NCBI RefSeq assembly: GCF_902499335.1
Contig: NZ_CABVQK010000003.1
Coordinates: 124,001-188,000, forward strand
Direction: 5' to 3'
Length of the DNA: 64,000 nt
Origin: Burkholderia lata
Lineage (GTDB): Bacteria > Pseudomonadota > Gammaproteobacteria > Burkholderiales > Burkholderiaceae
The position numbers and the translations under genes were made by a program. The notes beneath the pieces were generated by a model. The model did no database searches. It was not told the origin of the DNA and saw only the letters and a list, made by a program, of their open reading frames with translations. Shown in pieces: positions 36,497 through 44,454 of the stretch. Position 1 is the first letter of the stretch, and every line of letters starts with the position of its first letter.

Positions 36497-37387
36497 GTGA
36501 CTACGAATGCCGTGAGGCCGGCCCGATCGCTGCTGTTCGTGCCGGGCAACAAACCGGACTGGATCGAGAAATCGATCGCCGCGAAAGCGGATGCGCTGAT
36601 TCTGGATCTCGAGGACAGCGTGCCAGTGCCCCTGAAGGTCGAGGCCCGCGCGGTCGTCCGGTCGAAGCTGGCATGGCTGGCCGAGCAGCGGCAGCGCGTG
36701 TATGTCCGGATCAACCGTAGCCCGTACCTGTACGACTTCGACGACATCCTCGCGGTGGTCGGGCCGCACGTGGAGGGGATCGTGATCTCGAAGCCCGTCG
36801 GGCCCGAGGACATCGACTGCGTGTCGATGATGCTCGCCGAGGCGGAATTCCGTAACGGCGCGGCGCTCGGATCGACGCGCGTGATACCGCTGCTCGAGAC
36901 GGCGCGTTCGCTGCAGTTCGCATATGAAATCGCATCGCGCGAGCGCGTCGGCGCGATCGTCGGCGCGACCGCGAAGAACGCCGACGTCGCGCGCGCACTC
37001 GGCTACGTGTGGACGCCAGACGGCCGCGAAAGCCTGTACTTCAAGTCGCGCGCGGTGATGGCCGCGCGTGCGGCCGGCAAGCACGCGATCGGCGGCGTAT
37101 GGCAGCAGGTCAAGGATCTCGACGGGCTGCGCAAGTCGTCGGTGCTCGACCGCAATCTCGGCATGTCCGGCGAGCTCGCGCTGCATCCGTCGAACGTCGC
37201 GACGATCAACGACGTGTACAGCCCGTCGGCCGACGAAGTCGCGTACTACGAAGGCATGATCGCCGCGCTCGACGAGGCACAGGCCGGTGGCCGCGCGTCG
37301 TGCATCTACGACGGCGAACACATCGACATCGCCCACGTCAAGACCGCACACGAGATCGTCGCGCGCGCGAAATCCCTCACTCACTGA
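36497..37387 (+). CDS. HpcH/HpaI-CitE family acyl-CoA lyase
   Basis: A 296-residue CitE-like lyase that cleaves a malyl-CoA or citramalyl-CoA type ester by retro-Claisen reaction. Typical features: ARSLLFVPGNKPDWIEKSIAAKADALILDLEDSVP with the metal-ligand acidic pair, the Arg in YVRINR, and VIPLLETARSLQFAYEIA. The start is GTG at 36497 after AAGGAG. It is followed 20 bp later by a MaoC-like hydratase. A lyase-hydratase pair next to a CoA-transferase is also the composition of known itaconate/mesaconate (C5-dicarboxylate) CoA pathways, so a related reaction is plausible but not shown. Confidence 0.88.
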   Translation: MTTNAVRPARSLLFVPGNKPDWIEKSIAAKADALILDLEDSVPVPLKVEARAVVRSKLAWLAEQRQRVYVRINRSPYLYDFDDILAVVGPHVEGIVISKPVGPEDIDCVSMMLAEAEFRNGAALGSTRVIPLLETARSLQFAYEIASRERVGAIVGATAKNADVARALGYVWTPDGRESLYFKSRAVMAARAAGKHAIGGVWQQVKDLDGLRKSSVLDRNLGMSGELALHPSNVATINDVYSPSADEVAYYEGMIAALDEAQAGGRASCIYDGEHIDIAHVKTAHEIVARAKSLTH

Positions 37388-37407
37388 CTGAACAAGGAAC
37401 CCGACAA

Positions 37408-37860
37408 ATGGCCGGACTCTATTTCGAAGATTGCCGTGAAGGCCTCGTGGTCGAACACGCGATCCGCCGCACCGTGACGGAAACCGACAACGTGCTGTTC
37501 TCCGCGATGACGTACAACTGCGCGCCGCTGCACATCGATGCCGAGTACAGCAAGGGCTCGATCTACGGGCAGCGGCTCGTCAACAGCATGTTCCTGCTGG
37601 CGCTCCTCGCCGGCATCACCGTGTATGAAACGACGCTCGGCACGACGCTCGGCAACCTCGGTTTCCAGGAAATCAAGTTTCCGAAGCCCACCTTCCACGG
37701 CGACACGATTCGCGTGCGTACCGAGATCGTCAGCGCGCGGTTGTCGAAAAGCCGCAGCGACTCGGGCATCGTCGTGTTTCGTCACGTCGCACTGAACCAG
37801 CGTGACGAGGAAGTGTGCACGGCGGTGCGTACCGGCCTGATGATGCTGCGCCCGAAGTAA
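37408..37860 (+). CDS. MaoC-like enoyl-CoA hydratase (copy 2)
   Basis: A 150-residue hot-dog protein. The MaoC hydratase pattern is visible: TVTETDNVLFSAMTYNCAPLHIDAEYSKGSIYGQRLVNSMFLLALLAG, with Asp and His of the active site in the PLHIDAEY region, then IKFPKPTFHGDTIRVRTEIVSARLSKSR, the usual hot-dog beta-sheet. The ATG has AAGGAAC upstream and follows the CitE-type lyase by 20 bp, so they are one transcript. Together they would hydrate an unsaturated CoA ester and cleave the product. Confidence 0.9.
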   Translation: MAGLYFEDCREGLVVEHAIRRTVTETDNVLFSAMTYNCAPLHIDAEYSKGSIYGQRLVNSMFLLALLAGITVYETTLGTTLGNLGFQEIKFPKPTFHGDTIRVRTEIVSARLSKSRSDSGIVVFRHVALNQRDEEVCTAVRTGLMMLRPK

Positions 37861-38195
37861 GCGCATGGCCTCGCGCGCGGCACGCGTGCATCGCGGTTTG
37901 CCGCGCAACCGGGGAAAAGACATGAAGAGAAGGCGGCCGGGGACGGCCGCGCCGGTTTCAGCGGCGCCGGCAAGCAATCGACCTCGGCCGTTGAGCACGA
38001 TTCGGGCGCTCGACCTGACGGTGCGGCGCCGGCGCCGGGAGACGCGAATGACGAAATCGGCGGCCGCCTGCTCGAGCTAGATGCGTGCGAGATCGCGGCA
38101 TGGCGGGATCGGCGCGTAATCTGTGGCCACCGGGCGGCCATGCGCGACGATCGCCGCCGGCTCATCCCGCTTCATTCAATCGAAACGAGGTTCTC
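37861..38195. other. intergenic region before thiolase gene
   Basis: About 335 bp with GC-rich inverted repeats (for example around 37935-37955) but no good terminator and no supported gene. The thiolase may be read from the upstream promoter. Confidence 0.35.
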
Positions 38196-39413
38196 ATGAG
38201 ACAAGCAGTGATCTGCGAACCGGTACGCACGCCGGTGGGGCGCTACGGCGGCGTGTTCAAGGACATTCCGGCCGCGACACTGGCCGAGACGGCGATCCGC
38301 GAACTGGTTCGGCGTACGGCGCTCGATCCCGCGCGGATCGACGACGTGATCTTCGGTCAGTGCTACCCGAACGGCGAGGCGCCGGCGATCGGGCGCGTCG
38401 CAAGCCTCGATGCGGGTCTCGGCATTCGCGTGCCCGGCCTGCAGCTCGACCGCCGGTGCGGATCGGGCCTGCAGGCGGTGATCGATGCGGCGATGCGCGT
38501 GCAGACCGGCGCGGCCGACCTGGTGCTCGCCGGCGGCGCCGAGAGCATGAGCCAGGCGGAGCACTATGTGCTCGGCGCACGCTGGGGCGGGCTGCGCGGC
38601 GATTCGTCGCCGCTGTGGGACCGGATCGCGCGAGGGCGTATCACGTCCGGCGGCCGCCATCATCCGGTAGAAGGCGGAATGCTCGAGACCGCCGAGAACC
38701 TGCGGCGCGAATACGGGATCACGCGCGATGCGCAGGACGCGCTCGCCTACCGGTCGCACAGCCGCGCGATCGCCGCGCACGAATCCGGCCGCTTCGACGA
38801 CGAGATCGTGCCGGTGCAGGTGAAGACGAAAGGCGGTGCCGCGTGCGTCGATCGCGACGAGCATCCGCGCGCGGACGTGACGATGGAAAGCCTCGCTGCG
38901 CTGCGCCCGGTTCGGCGGCAGGTCGATGCGGAATCGACGGTGACGCCCGGCAACGCGAGCGGGCAAAACGACGGCGCGGCCGTCTGCATCGTGACGACGC
39001 CGGAGCAGGCGGCCGAGCTCGGCCTGCGGCCGCTCGCGCGCCTCGTCACGTGGGCAGTCGCGGGCGTCGAGCCGGAGCGGATGGGGATCGGACCCGTGCC
39101 CGCGACCGAACTCGCGTTGCGGCGCGCGGGCCTCGCGCTGAAGGATCTCGACCTGATCGAGCTGAACGAGGCGTTCGCGGCACAGGTGCTCGCGTGCACG
39201 GCGGCCATGGGATTCGACGCCGGCGATTACGAGCGGCTGAACGTCAACGGTTCGGGCATTTCGCTCGGCCATCCCGTCGGCGCGACCGGCGTACGGATCC
39301 TCGCGACGATGCTGCGCGAACTCGATCGCCGCGCGGGGCGCTACGGGCTCGAGACGATGTGCATCGGCGGCGGCCAGGGGCTCGCGGCGGTGTTCGAGCG
39401 CGTCGTCTCGTAA
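38196..39413 (+). CDS. acetyl-CoA acyltransferase (thiolase)
   Basis: A 405-residue thiolase that splits a 3-ketoacyl-CoA. The nucleophile is Cys88 in LDRRCGSGLQAV; the C-terminal catalytic motifs are NVNGSGISLGHPVGATG and ETMCIGGGQGLA, all intact. The start at 38196 (ACGAGG upstream, MRQAVICEPVRTPVG) matches the family; the frame is open from 38085. Directly after the stop lie fragments of two other CoA-pathway genes. Confidence 0.93.
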   Translation: MRQAVICEPVRTPVGRYGGVFKDIPAATLAETAIRELVRRTALDPARIDDVIFGQCYPNGEAPAIGRVASLDAGLGIRVPGLQLDRRCGSGLQAVIDAAMRVQTGAADLVLAGGAESMSQAEHYVLGARWGGLRGDSSPLWDRIARGRITSGGRHHPVEGGMLETAENLRREYGITRDAQDALAYRSHSRAIAAHESGRFDDEIVPVQVKTKGGAACVDRDEHPRADVTMESLAALRPVRRQVDAESTVTPGNASGQNDGAAVCIVTTPEQAAELGLRPLARLVTWAVAGVEPERMGIGPVPATELALRRAGLALKDLDLIELNEAFAAQVLACTAAMGFDAGDYERLNVNGSGISLGHPVGATGVRILATMLRELDRRAGRYGLETMCIGGGQGLAAVFERVVS

Positions 39414-39426
39414 CGGCAGGGCGCGC

Positions 39427-39573
39427 GTCACGTACCAACTGCTGAACGGGATGCGCGTGGTCAAGTGCGCGTCCGTCATCGCCGCGCCGTCGAGCGCGCT
39501 GCATCTGCGGCAGCTCGGCGCGAACGAGATTCGCATCGATCCGGTCGGCGGCGAGCCTGATTTCCTTCGCTGA
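39427..39573 (+). pseudogene. remnant of a CaiB/BaiF CoA-transferase (N-terminal fragment)
   Basis: Translation from 39433 reads YQLLNGMRVVKCASVIAAP, then a SSALHLRQLGANEIRID segment and VGGEPDFLR, stopping at 39571-39573. This is the N-terminal 45 or so residues of a CaiB/BaiF transferase of the type starting YQLL-G-RVVE-SAFIAAP. The remaining 350 residues are missing. No start codon in good context precedes it (GTC stands where a start would be expected). Confidence 0.75.
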
Positions 39574-39700
39574 CGTTCGAAATAAACCGTGTGCCCTGCG
39601 ATGCACGCATCCTGAACCTCATCGAGGGCACGGCGGAAATCCAGGCACCGGTGATCGGCCGCGGGTTGCTCGCGCGGGAAGATGGTGCGCGACACGTCGC
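39574..39700 (+). pseudogene. remnant of an acyl-CoA dehydrogenase (C-terminal fragment)
   Basis: In the frame of 39591 the translation is PCDARILNLIEGTAEIQ followed by APVIGRGLLARED. This is the hallmark C-terminal end of acyl-CoA dehydrogenases (RDARI-IEGT-EIQ-I-R-LL). The other about 350 residues are absent. It begins immediately after the transferase fragment, so a single deletion between two neighbouring genes is the simplest explanation. Confidence 0.75.
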
Positions 39701-39731
39701 GCTGTTTCTTCAAATCGAGATTCGAATCGAC

Positions 39732-39765
39732 AACCCCGCATCCGTGACGTACCGGATGCAGGGTT
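39732..39765. terminator. hairpin terminator between converging genes
   Basis: Left arm AACCCCGCATCCG (39732-39744), 8-nt loop, right arm CGGATGCAGGGTT (39753-39765): 12 of 13 positions pair, with one C-A mismatch. CATTTCCCTT follows. It lies just before the end of the minus-strand nitronate monooxygenase gene and can end transcription from either side. Confidence 0.75.
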
Positions 39766-39780
39766 CATTTCCCTTCGCGC

Positions 39781-40866
39781 TCAGTTGGCGAATTCGATAC
39801 GGCTGCGCGACTGCTCGAGCGTGGCTACCGTTTCATCGACCAGACGACGCAGCACGTCGCCGGCCGGCGGCACGTCGCGGATCAGGCTGGAACCCTGGCC
39901 TGCCGGCAGCGGCTGATGATCCTTCAAATCCGCCTCCACCGACGCGAAGCGGACCGGCCCGATGGCGACGCGCTGCTCGGGATACGGCAGCATTTCGTCC
40001 TCGTGGCCTTCCCACACCTCGGTGTAGCGATTCTTGAGCTGGCGCACGTACAGGCCGTCGAACAGCAGCGAACGAATGGTCTGGTCGTAGCCGGCCTCGA
40101 CAATCGACTGCTTGTAGTTCGGGCCGACCGTCGCCTCCTGGCTGCCGATGAAGCGCGTGCCGACCCACACGCCCTGTGCGCCCTGGGTCAGCACGGCGGC
40201 GATCTGCGCGCCCGTCACGATGCCACCGGCCGCGACCACCGGCACCGGCGAAAACTCGAGCACTTCCGCGAGCAGCGTGATCAGGCCGACGTCGCCGGTA
40301 TGACCGCCGCCTTCGGTGCCTTGTACCACGACGACGTCGGTGCCGGCCTTGATCGCGGCCTTCGCATGCCGGGCAGAGCCGACCATGCTGATGACCTTGA
40401 CGCCGCGCGCATGGCATTCGTCGACCACCCACGCCGGCGTGCCCAGCGCGCAGGCGATGACCTCGACCTTGTGCGCGAAGCAGATCTCCAGCTTGGTTTT
40501 CGCGTCCTCGATGCCCATGGCCTGGTCGTCGACCGGCTTGACCTCGATGCCGAGCGCCTCGATTTCCTTTTGCAGTTGAACGATCGGCGACGGCAGCTGC
40601 TCGATCCTGATCGAGGCCAGGTTCTTGGGCGCGCGCAGCGGAAACCCGATATCCACGCACAGCGGCTTGTCGGTCAGGCTGCGCACGAGCTTGATTTCCT
40701 GTTCGACGCGCTCGGGCGTCGGCGAGATCGCGGCGATGGTGCCGAGGCCGCCGGCCTTCGACACGGCGGCGGCCAGCGGGCCGAACGCCACGCCGCCCAT
40801 GCCGGCCTGGAGAATCGGGTATTCGATGTTGAGCAGTTCGCACAACGGGGTTTTCAGTCTGGACAA
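39781..40866 (-). CDS. nitronate monooxygenase-like FMN protein (NPD family)
   Basis: A 361-residue 2-nitropropane-dioxygenase-fold flavoprotein (TIM barrel with FMN). Markers: EYPILQAGMGGVAFGPLAAAVSKAGGLGTIAA at the start, GVKVISMVGSARHAKAAIKAGTDVVVVQGTEGGGHTGDVG for the phosphate-binding and catalytic region, and AAGGIVTGAQIAAVLTQGAQGVWVGTRF. The start is TTG at 40866, 5 bp after a perfect AGGAGG (40877-40872); the only in-frame ATG is far upstream at 41043. It oxidises nitronates or acts as an enoyl-reductase-like enzyme. The promoter on the minus strand at 41009-41074 carries the shared operator. Confidence 0.88.
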   Translation of the reverse strand: MSRLKTPLCELLNIEYPILQAGMGGVAFGPLAAAVSKAGGLGTIAAISPTPERVEQEIKLVRSLTDKPLCVDIGFPLRAPKNLASIRIEQLPSPIVQLQKEIEALGIEVKPVDDQAMGIEDAKTKLEICFAHKVEVIACALGTPAWVVDECHARGVKVISMVGSARHAKAAIKAGTDVVVVQGTEGGGHTGDVGLITLLAEVLEFSPVPVVAAGGIVTGAQIAAVLTQGAQGVWVGTRFIGSQEATVGPNYKQSIVEAGYDQTIRSLLFDGLYVRQLKNRYTEVWEGHEDEMLPYPEQRVAIGPVRFASVEADLKDHQPLPAGQGSSLIRDVPPAGDVLRRLVDETVATLEQSRSRIEFAN

Positions 40867-41008
40867 GTCTGCCTCCTGTTTTGATGGATGTTCGACGACC
40901 GTTCGATCGCGCAGCGCGACGGTTGCCGTTGCCGCGCGGGTGGTTGTCGTGGTGTCGGAGAAACCCGGCGGTGCGATGCATGCGTGCGTGCGGGTTTCGG
41001 TGAATTCA

Positions 41009-41074
41009 ATGTAACAAGGCGTCGGGGCAGGTTCAAATCGCAAGTCGCGACGGCGGTGTTCGCGCTTTCCGAAC
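41009..41074 (-). promoter_or_regulatory. predicted LysR-type operator and promoter for nitronate monooxygenase-like gene
   Basis: Reading the minus strand: GTTCG-N7-CGAAC (41074-41058), 7-bp gap, TCGCGACTTGCGATTTGAA (41050-41032) ending in -35 TTGAAC (41036-41031), spacer of 16 bp, -10 TTACAT (41014-41009). The TTG start codon lies about 143 bp downstream. The position between divergent genes means the same operator could also affect the acyl-CoA dehydrogenase gene. Confidence 0.7.
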
Positions 41075-41258
41075 GCTGCGGGCGCGTTCGGTCATGGCTG
41101 ACATGCATGTGCCGGCGTGTTCGCGGAAGCCGATTGCCGCGTTCGCCGAATACCAGTTGCACCGTGCATCGCGGTCCAACACACTCGATAGCGTCAGAAA
41201 TAACCAGATTGCGCGTGCTGTCGTCGCGCGCCTGTCGAGCATCGAGGAGGACATCAGG

Positions 41259-42455
41259 ATGGACCTGCGTTACACCGCGGCGGAACACGCGTTCCGCGAA
41301 GAAGTGCGCGCGTTCGTCGACGCGAACTTGCCGAACGACATCCGGGACAAGGTCCTGGGGCATCGCCGCGTCGAGAAGGACGATTACGTGCGATGGCATC
41401 GGATCCTGAACGCTCGCGGCTGGGGCGCGCCGGCCTGGCCGAAGGAGCACGGCGGAACCGGCTGGAGCCCGCTGCAGCGCCTCATCTTCGAGATCGAGTC
41501 GTTCAAGCTAGGTGCACCGCGCCTGCTGCCGTTCGGTCTGCTGATGATTGGGCCGGTGCTGATGAAGTACGCATCGCCGCAGATGCAGGCGCGGTTTCTC
41601 CCGCGCATTCCGAACATGGACGATTTCTGGTGCCAGGGCTATTCCGAGCCGGGCGCCGGCAGCGATCTCGCGTCGCTGAAGACACGCGCGGTTCGCAAGG
41701 GCGACAAGTACGTCGTCACCGGGCAGAAGACCTGGACGACGATGGCGCATTTCGCCGACTGGCTCTTCTGCCTGGTTCGCACGGACCCGGATGCGAAGCC
41801 GCAGGAAGGCATTTCGCTGCTGCTGATCGACATGAAGACGCCCGGCGTGACCGTCCGCCCGATCGTGACGCTCGACGGCGGCCACGACGTCAACGAGACC
41901 TGGCTGGAGGAGGTCGAGGTACCGGTCGAGAACCTGGTCGGCGAGGAGAACAAGGGCTGGACTTACGCGAAATACTTGCTCGGGCACGAGCGCACCGGCA
42001 TCGCGGGCATCGGCCACTGCTACCGCGAGCTCCGCCAGCTCAAGCACTACGCGCGGATCACGCCGGACGGCAAGGGCGGCGTCATGATCGATGACGGCCG
42101 GATGCGCGACAAGATCGCGCGGATCGAGATGGACGTGATGGCGCTCGAGATGCTGCTGCTGCGCGTCGCCACGCAGGGCGCCGGTAAGGCGCCGGGGCCG
42201 GAAGCGTCGATCCTGAAGATCCGCGGCTCCGAAATCCAGCAGGACATCGCGATGCTGCAGCAGGAGGTGGCCGGGCCACACGGCTGGCCGTATTCGCCGG
42301 ACTGGCTGGTCGACGGTGCCGTTCAGCCGGTGAGCGGGCCGGACTGGGCATCGCCCGCGGCATCGACGTACTTCGACATGCGCAAGATCTCGATCTTCGG
42401 CGGCGCGACGGAGGTTCAGAAGAACATCATCTCGAAGATGATTCTCGGTTTCTAA
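41259..42455 (+). CDS. acyl-CoA dehydrogenase family protein (large subunit-like)
   Basis: A 398-residue FAD-dependent acyl-CoA dehydrogenase. The pattern includes the FAD-binding WCQGYSEPGAGSDLASLKTRA and GQKTWTTMAHFADWLFCLVRT, and the C-terminal FDMRKISIFGGATEVQKNIISKMILGF. Start ATG 41259 follows AGGAGG at a 9-bp distance; the frame is open from 41094. It is followed after 9 bp by a second, different acyl-CoA dehydrogenase, a pairing seen where two subunits form a heteromer acting on bulky or cyclic acyl-CoAs. Confidence 0.9.
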   Translation: MDLRYTAAEHAFREEVRAFVDANLPNDIRDKVLGHRRVEKDDYVRWHRILNARGWGAPAWPKEHGGTGWSPLQRLIFEIESFKLGAPRLLPFGLLMIGPVLMKYASPQMQARFLPRIPNMDDFWCQGYSEPGAGSDLASLKTRAVRKGDKYVVTGQKTWTTMAHFADWLFCLVRTDPDAKPQEGISLLLIDMKTPGVTVRPIVTLDGGHDVNETWLEEVEVPVENLVGEENKGWTYAKYLLGHERTGIAGIGHCYRELRQLKHYARITPDGKGGVMIDDGRMRDKIARIEMDVMALEMLLLRVATQGAGKAPGPEASILKIRGSEIQQDIAMLQQEVAGPHGWPYSPDWLVDGAVQPVSGPDWASPAASTYFDMRKISIFGGATEVQKNIISKMILGF

Positions 42456-42464
42456 GGAGCAGGC

Positions 42465-43580
42465 ATGGACTTTACCTACAGCGAAGAGCAGCAGATGATG
42501 GCCGACAGCCTGCGCCGGTTCGTGGAGACCGAATACGCGTTCGAGCGACGCCGCAAGCGCTCGCGCGAAGCCGGTGCGTTCGATCGCGCGGTGTGGACGT
42601 CGCTCGGCGAACTGGGCGTGCTGGGGCTCGCGATCGACGCCGACCACGGCGGTTTCGGCGAAGGGCCGGCGAGCCGTCTCGTCGTGCAGCGCGAACTCGG
42701 CCGCGGGCTTGCGCTCGAGCCGGTGGTGCCGTCGGCGGTGGTGGCTGGCGCCGTGTTCGGCCGCTACGGCAGCGACGCGCAGAAGCAGGCGTGGCTGCCG
42801 GCCATCGCCAGCGGCGAGCAGATCGTCTCGGTGGCGTATCTCGAGCCCGAGTCGCGTTATTGCGCGGACGCCGTGCGCACGGCCGCCGAACGCAGCGGCG
42901 ACGGCTACGTGATCACCGGCCGGAAAGCGCTCGCGTGGCATGGCGAGGTGGCCGACGCGCTGCTCGTGACCGCGCGCATCGCGGGCTCGGGCGACATCGG
43001 GTTGTTCGTGGTGCCGCGCGACGCAACCGGCGTGACGGTGACGGGCTACCCGACGATGGACGGCTTGCGCGCGGCGGATGTCGGGCTCGACGGCGTGACC
43101 GTGGCTGCCGACGCGTTGATCGAAGGCGGCCTCGACGCGCTTCAGCACGGCATCGACCACGGCATCGCGGCGCTGTGTGCCGAGGCATCGGGCGCGATGG
43201 AGCGGCTGATCGAGATTACCGCCGAATATCTGCGCACACGCCAGCAGTTCGGCAAGCCGCTCGGCGCGTTCCAGGCGCTGCAGCACCGGATGGCCGACAT
43301 GCTGATCCAGAAGGAGATCGCGCTGTCGATGGCCTATGTTGCGGCCCTGGCGCTCGACGAAGCCGGGTCGGACGAACGCACGCGCAAGATTGCGGCCGCC
43401 AAGGTGATGGTGGCGAAAGCCGGGCGTTTTGTCGGCCAGCAGGCCGTGCAGCTTCACGGCGGAATGGGGATGACCGACGAGCTCGAGGTCGGCGACTACT
43501 TCAAGCGACTGACGATGTTCGATCCGCTGTTCGGCGACAGCGACTACCAGATGGCCCGATACACGGCGGCGATGGTGTAG
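42465..43580 (+). CDS. acyl-CoA dehydrogenase family protein (partner subunit)
   Basis: A 371-residue acyl-CoA dehydrogenase fold protein. It starts MDFTYSEEQQMMADSLRRFVE after AAGGAG and shows ELGVLGLAIDADHGGFGEGPASRLVVQRELGRGL, the mid-domain VAYLEPESRYCADAV where the usual EP-AGSD is degenerate, and QLHGGMGMTDELEVGDYFKRL at the end. The weak FAD-contact motif suggests it is the non-classical half of a heteromeric enzyme with the preceding gene. The converging IclR gene ends 55 bp downstream. Confidence 0.88.
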   Translation: MDFTYSEEQQMMADSLRRFVETEYAFERRRKRSREAGAFDRAVWTSLGELGVLGLAIDADHGGFGEGPASRLVVQRELGRGLALEPVVPSAVVAGAVFGRYGSDAQKQAWLPAIASGEQIVSVAYLEPESRYCADAVRTAAERSGDGYVITGRKALAWHGEVADALLVTARIAGSGDIGLFVVPRDATGVTVTGYPTMDGLRAADVGLDGVTVAADALIEGGLDALQHGIDHGIAALCAEASGAMERLIEITAEYLRTRQQFGKPLGAFQALQHRMADMLIQKEIALSMAYVAALALDEAGSDERTRKIAAAKVMVAKAGRFVGQQAVQLHGGMGMTDELEVGDYFKRLTMFDPLFGDSDYQMARYTAAMV

Positions 43581-43635
43581 TGAGGCCGGTGCCGTCACGC
43601 GCATGATGCTCGGCCCGGCTCCCCCGAGCGAGGTC

Positions 43636-44418
43636 TCACGGCATGAACGGAACGTCGCGAAGCGCGGCGGCGAGCTCGGCCGCGGCCGGCTTGAGCTGCG
43701 GTGCGATCCGGTTCCTGATCGCGTCGATGTCGGGATGCAGGTCCACCGCGCCGCAGCTCAGGGCCATCGGCGTCGCGAAGCGCCCGACGGTGATCGGCAA
43801 CGCGATACCGTACACGTCGTGCTGGAACTCGCCGATCGACGTACACACGCCGGTCGAATCGAGTTCGTCGAACGCGGCATCGAAGCCGGCCTTCAGCGTG
43901 GGCGCGCGCGCGTCCGCCGCGCTCAGCAAGCGCGCGACATAGTCGTTGCGCGCGTCTTCCGGCAGCCCCCACAGCCAGGCCTTGCCGATCGACGTCGTGC
44001 TCATCGGAAGCAACGACCCGACGCCGAGCTGCAGCGTCGAGTTCCGCACGCTGTAGCAATGGGCGACGTACAGCATCTCGAGCCGGTGCGGCACGGCGAG
44101 TGCCACCGCCGCGCCGAGCGTGTCGGCCAGCCGTTGCATGAGCGGTTGCGCCAGCCGCGTGACGGGATTGGTTTCCAGGTAGGTGTGGCCGATGCCGAAG
44201 ATGCCGGCCGCCAGCTCGAAGCGCGGCCCGCCGCCCACGCGACGGATGAATCCCAGTTGAATCAGCGTGGACGTCAGGCGGGACACGACCGAGCGCGACA
44301 GGCCGGTTCGCCGTACCAGGTCGCCGTTCGTCAGCGAGATGCGCTCCGCATGAAATGCGTTGAGCACCTGCATCCCGCGTTCGAGCGTCATCGTCGTTGG
44401 TTCGGTCTGGCGAGGCAT
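43636..44418 (-). CDS. IclR family transcriptional regulator (second of pair)
   Basis: A 260-residue IclR regulator. The N-terminal helix-turn-helix is MTLERGMQVLNAFHAERISLTNGDLVRRTGLSRSVVSRLTSTLIQLGF, followed by an effector domain (LGAAVALAVPHRLEMLYVAHCYS, later STTSIGKAWLWGLPE). The frame extends to a TTG at 44448, but ATG 44418 has an AGGT upstream and is preferred. It lies 36 bp after another IclR gene on the same strand. Two adjacent IclR paralogues facing a monooxygenase gene suggest control of the ketone-degradation genes around them. Confidence 0.88.
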   Translation of the reverse strand: MPRQTEPTTMTLERGMQVLNAFHAERISLTNGDLVRRTGLSRSVVSRLTSTLIQLGFIRRVGGGPRFELAAGIFGIGHTYLETNPVTRLAQPLMQRLADTLGAAVALAVPHRLEMLYVAHCYSVRNSTLQLGVGSLLPMSTTSIGKAWLWGLPEDARNDYVARLLSAADARAPTLKAGFDAAFDELDSTGVCTSIGEFQHDVYGIALPITVGRFATPMALSCGAVDLHPDIDAIRNRIAPQLKPAAAELAAALRDVPFMP

Positions 44419-44454
44419 GGCGGTACCTGTAGTCGTGTCGGTCGGCAAGACGGG

